Below, in pieces: positions 6,999 to 12,938 of a stretch of 15,788 nucleotides of DNA; the first letter of the stretch is position 1, and the number at the start of each line of letters is the position of its first letter. This DNA comes from an uncultured Spirochaetales bacterium. Lineage in GTDB: Bacteria; Spirochaetota; Spirochaetia; Sphaerochaetales; Sphaerochaetaceae. The stretch is from the NCBI GenBank assembly GCA_947306375.1, contig CAMZGJ010000008.1, forward strand, positions 1 through 15,788, written 5' to 3'. The notes below the pieces were generated by a model that did no database searches, was not told the origin of the DNA, and saw nothing but the letters and a program-made list of their open reading frames with translations. A program made the position numbers and the translations under genes.

Positions 6999-8253
6999 TA
7001 ATAATGCCTTAAACAAAACCGGCAGGATGGAGCTTCTGGCTCCGGCCGGAAACATAGAGAAACTTGAGACTGCACTGACCTACGGTGCAGACTCAGTGTA
7101 TATGGGCCTTGAGGATTTCTCCCTCAGGGCAAATGCCGGAAACATAGGCTATGACCAGTATGACAGGCTCAGGGAGATAAAGTCCCGCTTTCCCTCAAGC
7201 ACCTTCTACTGCACTGTAAATATTTTCTTCCACAACGGAGATATAGACAAACTGAAGGAAAAGATTGAACTGATTAGACCGTTCCCGTTTGACAGCTTCA
7301 TAGTCTCCGACATAGGGGCCCTGCCCATACTTCAGAAGGAGTTCCCCGGTGCACGTTTCTCTCTTTCCACCCAGGCCAACTGCCTGAACAAAGAGAGTAC
7401 AAAGCTCTACGGAAAGATGGGTTTTGACACAATAATTCTGGGACGCGAGACATCCCTTACGGAGATAAGGCAGATTAAGGATGCCAATCCGGATCTGCGC
7501 ATAGAGGCCTTTGTCCACGGAGCCATGTGCATGGCATACTCCGGACGCTGCATGCTCTCCTCCCACCTTACGGGAAGAAGCGCAAATCAGGGAGACTGTG
7601 CCCACACCTGCCGCTGGAACTACCGCCTTGCACTTGAGGAGGAGCAGAGACCGGGTGTCTATTTCCCCATCTCGGAGGACAACGGGTACACCACAATTCT
7701 CTCCTCAAAGGACATGTGCATGATAGACCACCTTGCGGACCTGAAGAACGCCGGGGTGGACAGCCTCAAGATTGAGGGCAGAATGAAGAGCACATACTAC
7801 GTTGCAACGGTTACCAGGGCCTACCGCAAGGCCATAGATGCTTTATATGACCCGTCGGTTGACTTCAAACCCTTCAGGGATGAGCTGTTCAACGTCTCCC
7901 ACCGTCCTTATTCCACCGGCTTCTTCTACTCGGACGGTCCGGTGGACACTGAAGATGACATCAACATAGCCTCGGCCCCCGGCTACATGAGGGACTACCT
8001 CTTCCTTGGCACCGTCCTAGATGAAGTTAAGCCCGGAATCTGGTCCGTTGACATAAAAAACCAGATAAAACCGGGTACCGCCGTTGAGTTCATAGGCCCG
8101 GATGTTCTCTCCGTTACGGACAGCAGTCTGAAGGTTCTGGATCAGGATTTCAATGAGACGGAACACATAGATCACTGCCGCACGGGATACCTGAAAAGCT
8201 CAATTGAACTGAAAAAAGGATGGATTATCCGTCAGGAAGTGAAAAAAAGCTGA
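6988..8253 (+). CDS. trhP: U32-family tRNA 5-hydroxyuridine synthesis protein TrhP (YegQ-like)
   Basis: A 421-residue protein matching E. coli TrhP/YegQ along most of its length. TrhP acts in prephenate-dependent formation of 5-hydroxyuridine at position 34 of tRNA. The U32 signature EAFVHGAMCMAYSGRCMLS begins at Glu173. It is followed by NQGDCAHTCRW, so Cys181, Cys188, Cys204 and Cys208 form the conserved cysteine set proposed to bind an iron-sulfur cluster. Later come SSKDMCMIDHL and SLKIEGRMKS, both family hallmarks. The family N-terminus (MELLAPAGN) begins at the ATG at 7027, but that codon lacks a usefully spaced ribosome site. The TTG at 6988 has GGAGGAGG nine bases upstream inside lon, so I prefer it. 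It adds 13 residues and overlaps lon by 11 bp, implying translational coupling. Despite the peptidase name, proteolysis is not expected. Confidence 0.88.
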   Translation: MSSDNNALNKTGRMELLAPAGNIEKLETALTYGADSVYMGLEDFSLRANAGNIGYDQYDRLREIKSRFPSSTFYCTVNIFFHNGDIDKLKEKIELIRPFPFDSFIVSDIGALPILQKEFPGARFSLSTQANCLNKESTKLYGKMGFDTIILGRETSLTEIRQIKDANPDLRIEAFVHGAMCMAYSGRCMLSSHLTGRSANQGDCAHTCRWNYRLALEEEQRPGVYFPISEDNGYTTILSSKDMCMIDHLADLKNAGVDSLKIEGRMKSTYYVATVTRAYRKAIDALYDPSVDFKPFRDELFNVSHRPYSTGFFYSDGPVDTEDDINIASAPGYMRDYLFLGTVLDEVKPGIWSVDIKNQIKPGTAVEFIGPDVLSVTDSSLKVLDQDFNETEHIDHCRTGYLKSSIELKKGWIIRQEVKKS

Positions 8254-8293
8254 TTTTTCTGTGTTTTTTTGCTTTACAGGCCCCTTTTTTCGT

Positions 8294-8347
8294 TTGAAGT
8301 GAATTGTAATTGTGATAATATCTTAGTAGAAAAAACAAAACAGGAGG
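8294..8347 (+). promoter_or_regulatory. promoter and ribosome site of the Hc1-like gene
   Basis: TTGAAG (8294-8299), 16-bp spacer, TAATAT (8316-8321). The overlapping GATAAT (8314-8319) is preceded by TGT and would make an extended -10. A short A-rich leader follows, then AGGAGG (8342-8347) seven bases before the ATG at 8355. This is the best sigma-70-like promoter in the window. Together with the strong ribosome site, it suggests high expression. The 8254-8293 stretch after trhP has T-runs and a weak GAAAAA/TTTTTC stem but no GC-rich terminator. Confidence 0.65.
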
Positions 8348-8354
8348 CGTGTGT

Positions 8355-8534
8355 ATGACAACTCATGAACAGTTGGTTGGATTGTTTGAGAACTATGTAA
8401 TGGAAAATCAGAAGTTCACGGAAAAAGGCGTTAAGGCTGCCGCTGCAAGAGCTAGAAAGGCACTTGCTGAAATCAGTAAACTTACCAAGGTAAGAAGATC
8501 TGAAATCCAGGAAACCAAGAATTCAATGAACTGA
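8355..8534 (+). CDS. histone H1-like (Hc1-type) small basic protein
   Basis: A 59-residue lysine- and arginine-rich protein. The core GVKAAAARARKALAEISKL (25-43) has the KAA-x-RARKA-x-EI-x-K pattern of bacterial Hc1-like histone homologues (PF07432 type). The first 20 residues are an acidic, amphipathic helix (LVGLFENYVMENQKF); the rest is basic and predicted helical. Bacterial members are small nucleoid-associated DNA-binding proteins, so chromosome compaction or gene regulation is inferred. The ATG at 8355 is chosen over the GTG two codons earlier because of its 7-base spacing to a perfect AGGAGG. The gene is monocistronic, with its own promoter and terminator. Confidence 0.75.
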   Translation: MTTHEQLVGLFENYVMENQKFTEKGVKAAAARARKALAEISKLTKVRRSEIQETKNSMN

Positions 8535-8558
8535 TTTCTTAATCACAAGCTATACCAA

Positions 8559-8593
8559 GGGCTGTAGACGCGGGTTTACAGCTCTTTTTATTT
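8559..8593 (+). terminator. rho-independent terminator of the Hc1-like gene
   Basis: GGGCTGTAGAC (8559-8569) pairs with GTTTACAGCTC (8574-8584) over 11 positions, two of them G-U, around a GCGG loop. TTTTTATTT follows directly. It lies 24 bp after the stop codon. Confidence 0.9.
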
Positions 8594-8652
8594 GTGCTAA
8601 CTTAACTTGTACTACAGGCACTGGCAATGAGGTGACATACATGTGGCATGTG

Positions 8653-8669
8653 CCCTTGATAAGGGGGAG
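8653..8669 (+). promoter_or_regulatory. small hairpin covering the ribosome site of the second VUT gene
   Basis: CCCTT (8653-8657), loop GAT, AAGGG (8661-8665) forms a 5-bp stem. Its 3' arm is the Shine-Dalgarno region AAGGGGGAG of the gene starting at 8673. The arrangement could limit translation initiation. I could not match it to a known preQ1 riboswitch class. The 8594-8652 stretch upstream holds no clear promoter. Confidence 0.35.
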
Positions 8670-8672
8670 TGT

Positions 8673-9401
8673 ATGTCTGAAGCCGGACGCAGACAGATTT
8701 TAAAACACAGTTTCAAACTATCATCACGGGATTATCTCATGGGGCTTTCAGCCCTCTACACGGCCGTTGCCGTTTCCATGAACATCTTCTGCATGAAGTC
8801 TCTCAGTTTCGGAACGCCTTATATACTCTGTGACGCCGGCCTGATTATAAGCTGGATAGTCTTTCTTGTTTCCAACATCATTGTGGAAGTCTGGGACAAA
8901 AGAACCTCGGTTGTTCTCATATCCTTTGCCGCGGTGGTGTCCTTTGTAATCATGGCCATAGGGCGCCTCATAGTCTTCATTCCCACACTTCCCGAGTACG
9001 GGGAGCAGGCCAGGGCATACGCCCTCATATTCTCCAACGGTCCCAGAACAATAATTGCATCCGTTGCCGCATTCTGGACCGGCAACTACATAAACGTAAA
9101 CATAATATCAAAGATAAAGGACGCCCTTGAGCGCAAGGCAAAGGACAACAGGTTCTACTTCTTTCTCAGGGCTGCAATCTCAACGCTTATAGGGCAGTGG
9201 GTGGACAACCTCATGTTCATGGCCCTTGCCTTTGCCCCCATAGGCCTCTCACTCTATGAAATGGCATGGAAGGACATAATGAGCGCAGCCTTATACGGCA
9301 CGTTCATTGAACTCTTTGTGGAGTCCTGCTTCGTGCCCTTCATCACTATCCCGCTTGTAAGTCATATAAAGAAAATAAAGAATGCGGAGGAAGCAGCATG
9401 A
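8673..9401 (+). CDS. VUT-family (YhhQ/QPTR-like) queuosine precursor transporter, intact
   Basis: A 242-residue inner-membrane protein with about six hydrophobic helices. Family features include SRDYLMGLSALYTAV near the N-terminus, VSNIIVEVWDKR (66-77), GPRTIIASVAAFW (123-135) and STLIGQWVDNLMFMALAF (170-187). The Gly174 to Asp178 block corresponds to the conserved G-x-x-x-D of YhhQ. Members take up preQ0, preQ1 or related bases for the queuosine modification of tRNA. It is a divergent paralogue of the broken gene at 3890-4543 and may be the working copy or have a different substrate. The ATG at 8673 is preferred to the GTG at 8643 because AAGGGGGAG lies just upstream. Its stop overlaps the SDR start (ATGA), so the two are coupled. 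Confidence 0.8.
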   Translation: MSEAGRRQILKHSFKLSSRDYLMGLSALYTAVAVSMNIFCMKSLSFGTPYILCDAGLIISWIVFLVSNIIVEVWDKRTSVVLISFAAVVSFVIMAIGRLIVFIPTLPEYGEQARAYALIFSNGPRTIIASVAAFWTGNYINVNIISKIKDALERKAKDNRFYFFLRAAISTLIGQWVDNLMFMALAFAPIGLSLYEMAWKDIMSAALYGTFIELFVESCFVPFITIPLVSHIKKIKNAEEAA

Positions 9402-10060
9402 ACGTTTTGATAACAGGCACATCCGGCGGCATAGGAAGCGCCGTTGCCGCCCTCTTTCTTGAAAAAGGCCACACGGTAACCGGGCTGGACATATCTCCCG
9501 CCGTCATTGAAAATCCGCATTTCAGCCACGTTGCGGCCGATATTTCCAACCCGGCATCTCTTCCGGAGATTTCCGGCGTTGAGGTTCTGATCTGCTGCGC
9601 AGGCGTTCAGAACAGTCCGGATGACATTAAGGTCAACCTTCAGGGGACAATGAATGTTGTTGAAAAATATGCATTTCAGAAGGCAATCAAAAGCGTTCTG
9701 ATAATAGCCTCAGCCTCAGCCCGCACAGGGGCCGAGTTTGCCGCCTACAGCGCATCAAAGGGAGGTCTTCTGGCCTACACAAGAAACGTTGCCATCCGCC
9801 TTGCACCTTACGGGGCCACATGCAACAGCCTCTCACCCGGCGGAGTTTCAACTGCCTTGAACAAACCTGTAATGGACAATCCCGTTCTCTGGAAACAGAT
9901 AATGGACCTCACTCCTCTGAAAAAGTGGATGGAACCCGGAGAACTGGCACAGTGGTGTTATTTCATGACCGTTGTGAACCGCTCATGCAGCGGAGAGGAT
10001 ATTCTCATAGATAACGGTGAAACTCACCTCAATGCCAGGTTCATCTGGCCTGAGGACTGA
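9398..10060 (+). CDS. short-chain dehydrogenase/reductase (SDR) family oxidoreductase
   Basis: A 220-residue classical-type SDR. The Rossmann nucleotide motif TGTSGGIG is at 6-13. The usual NAG motif is CAG (67-69) here. Asn80 lies in KVNLQGT, Ser105 or Ser107 is in ASASA, and the catalytic YSASK is Tyr117 to Lys121. A cofactor-binding SPGGVST segment follows at 146-152. Asp31 after the second strand suggests NAD(H) over NADP(H). The substrate cannot be told from sequence. The ATG overlaps the stop of the VUT transporter (ATGA), with GGAGGAAG upstream, so the two are translationally coupled. A link to queuosine-precursor metabolism is only a context guess. The 3' end overlaps the convergent C_GCAxxG gene by 20 bp. 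Confidence 0.88.
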   Translation: MNVLITGTSGGIGSAVAALFLEKGHTVTGLDISPAVIENPHFSHVAADISNPASLPEISGVEVLICCAGVQNSPDDIKVNLQGTMNVVEKYAFQKAIKSVLIIASASARTGAEFAAYSASKGGLLAYTRNVAIRLAPYGATCNSLSPGGVSTALNKPVMDNPVLWKQIMDLTPLKKWMEPGELAQWCYFMTVVNRSCSGEDILIDNGETHLNARFIWPED

Positions 10061-10439
10061 TCTCCCCGTAGGCAAGAACTGCGTTTCTGACACACTGGTC
10101 ACAGGGACACAGCGGTTTTCCGTCAGGGCCCGGGGCCTTGAGGTCCCTGCATTTCACGGCACCGCACTTTTCCTCAAAACTGCGCATCAGAACACGTGTG
10201 AGCATGAGCGTGCCCTGCCCCTTTGATTCAAGACCTGCAACAATGCCGGCTCCTATGAGCGCACCGCATGTTGCCTCCATGGTACCCATTCCGGCGCAGA
10301 ATCCTGCAGAAGCATTCTTAAGCACTTCCTCAGACACTCCCGTCAGGTCCGAAAGTGCTGCGGTAACGGCCTGGGCACAGTTGTGTGTTCCCTGCATCTT
10401 AAGCTGAACTGCCTTTTCAGCTCTTTCCTCTATGGTCAT
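10041..10439 (-). CDS. C_GCAxxG_C_C family cysteine-rich protein
   Basis: A 132-residue cytoplasmic protein with the C_GCAxxG_C_C layout (PF09719 type). It has Cys21 in the HNCAQAV helix, FCAGMG (47-52), Cys58 in ATCGALIGA, Cys92 and Cys97 (KCGAVKC), then CPCDQC (111-116). The family is thought to be redox-active or cofactor-binding, but its reaction is not settled. The start ATG abuts the stop of the upstream phosphatase fusion (TAAATG) and is preceded by GAGAGGAC. The two genes are therefore almost surely cotranscribed. Confidence 0.8.
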   Translation of the reverse strand: MTIEERAEKAVQLKMQGTHNCAQAVTAALSDLTGVSEEVLKNASAGFCAGMGTMEATCGALIGAGIVAGLESKGQGTLMLTRVLMRSFEEKCGAVKCRDLKAPGPDGKPLCPCDQCVRNAVLAYGEISPQAR

Positions 10440-11282
10440 TTATCTGTCCTCTCTTTCATATCTTTCCTTAAGAAGCAGGTACCGCTGCAGTTTCTCCGGC
10501 TTTGCAAAATGCTTTCCGCGGTCCTGAACCGTTCCTTCTTCATAATTGCACTTCTGACCGGATTTCTCAATCTGCATGCTTGTCAGGTCATAAATCTTTC
10601 CGTCAATCTCATTGAAACAATGGGTGTTGCCGTCCGGGAGCACTGTTCCCAGCACCCTTCCGCCCAGAATATCCTGAACCAGAAAAGAGGTGACTGAGCA
10701 CTGCCCCAGTGTCCTGTTCAAGGCGGTCCATCCGTTCTGCATGCGGGGTGCGCATGTCTGCCTGCACCAGGCTCCGAACAGTCTGGAATAGACCTCAAAT
10801 ACTTTCATGTCTGTATTATTTGCCTTGCTGCAAAAGCCGTAAAAGAAAGCAGTCTCATTCAGAAGAGCCCTGCAGCCTCTTTCCAGTTGTGAATAAACCC
10901 CTGCAAAGTCTCCCGTGTACCACGGATCATCAATCTCCTCGTCTCCCAAAAGCATGCCTACCTTGCCCTCCGGGTCATTGCCCGTCATGAGTCTTGCATT
11001 GCGCAGGTTCATCCGGTCCATGACCATAATCAGGTCAAAATGCCTGTAATCCTCAGCACTCATCCGTCTGGCCCTGTGCAGTGTGTTTCGGATTCCATGA
11101 GCATTGAGAATCTTCACCGCCGGCGGATAAACCCCATTTCCAATCTCCTCGGAGCTTGTTGCCGCACTGTCAATCTCAAAGAAGGCGCCCAGGCCGGCCT
11201 CATCCACCTGCCTCTGAAAAATATACTGTGCCATAGGGCTTCTGCATATGTTTCCATGGCAAACGTGCAGAATCTTAATCAA
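10440..11282 (-). CDS. low-molecular-weight protein tyrosine phosphatase fused to a YunG-like domain
   Basis: A 280-residue two-domain protein. Residues 1-150 are a low-molecular-weight phosphatase: the P-loop VCHGNICRSPMA has nucleophile Cys8 and Arg14 (CX5R), and the general acid Asp119 is in the DDPWY loop. Such enzymes dephosphorylate tyrosine or arginine residues in the cytoplasm. Residues about 160-280 resemble B. subtilis YunG: WC (172-173), GQCSVTSFLVQDILGG (193-208) with Cys195, THCFNEIDG with His221, and DLT (232-234). The Cys-His-Asp order suggests a papain or transglutaminase-like fold, which is inferred. No stop or good ribosome site separates the halves. The start is TTG at 11282, with GGAGGG 11 bases upstream, because the phosphatase fold begins at residue 2. 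Operon with the C_GCAxxG gene. Confidence 0.8.
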   Translation of the reverse strand: MIKILHVCHGNICRSPMAQYIFQRQVDEAGLGAFFEIDSAATSSEEIGNGVYPPAVKILNAHGIRNTLHRARRMSAEDYRHFDLIMVMDRMNLRNARLMTGNDPEGKVGMLLGDEEIDDPWYTGDFAGVYSQLERGCRALLNETAFFYGFCSKANNTDMKVFEVYSRLFGAWCRQTCAPRMQNGWTALNRTLGQCSVTSFLVQDILGGRVLGTVLPDGNTHCFNEIDGKIYDLTSMQIEKSGQKCNYEEGTVQDRGKHFAKPEKLQRYLLLKERYEREDR

Positions 11283-11453
11283 GGTGTTTATAACCCTCCA
11301 AATCCATACATAACAAGCACTTGAGTAATAATGCCGTTTTCTCTATTTTTACGTAAATCTCCATAAATATCCATAGATTTCCGGCATTTGTGTGTAAATT
11401 GTGTGTAGTGAATGTGTGGTGAATGACACCATTTTTGCCTTTGTGAATAACCC
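11283..11453. repeat. AT-rich intergenic spacer with nested inverted repeats and GTGTG repeats
   Basis: This 171-bp gap separates two minus-strand genes and contains no convincing gene. AATGCCG (11330-11336) is inverted as CGGCATT (11382-11388). Inside it, AAATCT (11355-11360) is inverted as AGATTT (11375-11380), and TCCATA occurs twice (11360-11365, 11370-11375). Next to it, three imperfect copies of a TGTGTG-(N)-AAT/GAAT unit lie at 11389-11399, 11400-11413 and 11413-11424. There is no GC stem with a T-run on the minus strand, so I do not call a terminator. Confidence 0.45.
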
Positions 11454-12866
11454 TTATTTACCACTGTTGCCATAATCTTCCCACAGTGCCTTGTCGGAGA
11501 CATGCCAGTAGCCGGCTTTGTTTGAACCGATTCTGTATATGAACTCGGACTTTTTCAGATAGGAAATATTGTTGTCCACTGCGGTATCGCTTATTTCCAG
11601 AATGCGCTGCAGTTCCGCCTTGGTAATGCTCGGATTTTTGACCATTTCAGAAATAATCTTTTTACGGTTGTCACTCAGCGGCATGGGCTTCTTTGTCCGT
11701 CTGTTACTGTCTTTGCTGTCTATTCTGTTGAACGGAATGATTACAACTATGGCATTTTCCTCAATAGAGAAGGCGTTACGTCCGTAGACCTCAACAATCT
11801 TGGGAACTCCTCTGCCGGATTTCTCGCTTATATGCAGCTGCAGGAAAATCTCAGAGAGTTTTCTGTTTACAGGAACAGACTGCCCCCGGAAGAACCCCTC
11901 AAGAGTCTGCTTGGGTGGAAGGGGACCTCTTGAGAGAATCTCAATCCTGTCTGAGAACACCGAAATCATGGGTTCATTTCCTTCAACCCAGAGATTGTGA
12001 AGCACTGCGTTTATTACAGCTTCACGGAAGGCATTGTCATCAAACAGAGGCACATCCTTTCTCTCCACAACCCTGTCTTTCTCATCTGCCTGAATAATGT
12101 TCAGAACATCCCCGTAACGCAGAACCTCATCCAGGGTGTAAAGAAGACAGTCATTTCCGAATTCCCTGACGGAGAAAAGATCAGAGCCTTTTGATGTTCC
12201 CTTGAATATGGAAACACGGAAGGGGATGTGAGAATTGTCTGACAGCAACTGGGCCATGATATTGTATTGCCCGTCCCTGGTTCTAAGTTCCAGGTTTTCC
12301 TCAAATGTCTTTTCTTTGAGAACAATTCCCTTTGACCCGTAATAACCGAACAGTTTTCTGAATGTAAGATTCTGATAGTCGGCAGGAGTGTTTTCTATTG
12401 TGGATATTCCTCTGTCCAGAATTCTGAACAGTTTTCTTTCTCTATCCGGATAATCTCTCAGGTTGACCTTTGATGAACCTATTCTGATGAAACGGTTGTT
12501 TGCAAAGGAGGTGGGTACATTATGAGCGGCGGGTATTGAGAGGACAACAACCCTTTTGCCGTTGATAACAACCTCATCAAACTCAAAATCTATGCTGGGG
12601 GACAGATTTCTTGCAAGGTAATTCTGGAAGGGCTGGTTTTTGTAGTTGCAGTAGTAATCAAAGGTTGTTCCCACAATTGCATGGGTTTTGTCTTCAATGC
12701 CCCAAACAAGATAAGCAGTATCTTTCAGGCAGTATGCGGCGGCATTTGAAAGGGCGGAAACATATTCGCCGAGTGTAACCGGTTCAAACCAGTTTTCCTT
12801 GAACTCAAACCACTCCTGTTCGGATTCTTTTTCACACAGTTCTATTACCGTATCAACAAGGCTCAT
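11454..12866 (-). CDS. AlbA_2 (Schlafen-like) / ATPase / winged-helix transcriptional regulator
   Basis: A 470-residue protein with three parts. Residues about 5-135 are an AlbA_2 (divergent AAA_4/Schlafen) domain with EQEWFEFKENW (16-26), NAAAY, and RFIRIGSS (125-132). Residues about 270-380 are a GHKL-type ATPase lobe of the HATPase_c_4 kind: N-box FREAVINAVLHN (280-291), SRGPLP (312-317) and SGRGVPKIVEVYG (350-362). The usual HRDY after the N-box is HNLW here. Residues 398-456 are a winged helix with KAELQRILEISDTAVDNNIS as the recognition part. Such proteins are annotated as transcriptional regulators, targets mostly unknown. The start is the ATG at 12866, with AAGGAGG 5 bases upstream; a TTG start at 12896 would lie in the operator repeats. 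It may repress itself. Confidence 0.83.
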   Translation of the reverse strand: MSLVDTVIELCEKESEQEWFEFKENWFEPVTLGEYVSALSNAAAYCLKDTAYLVWGIEDKTHAIVGTTFDYYCNYKNQPFQNYLARNLSPSIDFEFDEVVINGKRVVVLSIPAAHNVPTSFANNRFIRIGSSKVNLRDYPDRERKLFRILDRGISTIENTPADYQNLTFRKLFGYYGSKGIVLKEKTFEENLELRTRDGQYNIMAQLLSDNSHIPFRVSIFKGTSKGSDLFSVREFGNDCLLYTLDEVLRYGDVLNIIQADEKDRVVERKDVPLFDDNAFREAVINAVLHNLWVEGNEPMISVFSDRIEILSRGPLPPKQTLEGFFRGQSVPVNRKLSEIFLQLHISEKSGRGVPKIVEVYGRNAFSIEENAIVVIIPFNRIDSKDSNRRTKKPMPLSDNRKKIISEMVKNPSITKAELQRILEISDTAVDNNISYLKKSEFIYRIGSNKAGYWHVSDKALWEDYGNSGK

Positions 12867-12883
12867 AACGGCCTCCTTTGAAT

Positions 12884-12933
12884 TTATTACCAACAATGAT
12901 ATTGTATCACGTTGGTAATAAAGTTGGTAATAA
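12884..12933. promoter_or_regulatory. three-copy 11-bp operator over the AlbA_2 regulator promoter
   Basis: GTTGGTAATAA occurs exactly at 12911-12921 and 12923-12933 (12-bp period, direct), and inverted as TTATTACCAAC at 12884-12894. On the minus strand, a promoter reads TTACCA (12930-12925), 18-bp spacer, TACAAT (12906-12901). The -35 box falls inside one copy, the spacer inside a second, and the third lies just downstream of the -10 box, near the transcription start. This is the layout of an autorepressor site. Confidence 0.68.
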
Positions 12934-12938
12934 AACTT

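Noticed and set aside
8232..8290. Terminator after trhP
   Set aside because: Only A/T-rich pairing (GAAAAA with TTTTTC) and T-runs are present, with no GC-rich stem, so it is left uncalled.
11288..11503. 71-codon minus-strand frame across the end of the AlbA_2 gene and the spacer
   Set aside because: No ribosome site, low-complexity composition, and it overlaps the real regulator gene; best seen as chance.
12867..12896. Upstream TTG start for the AlbA_2 regulator
   Set aside because: The ATG at 12866 has AAGGAGG at ideal spacing, while the TTG lies in the operator repeat next to the predicted transcription start.
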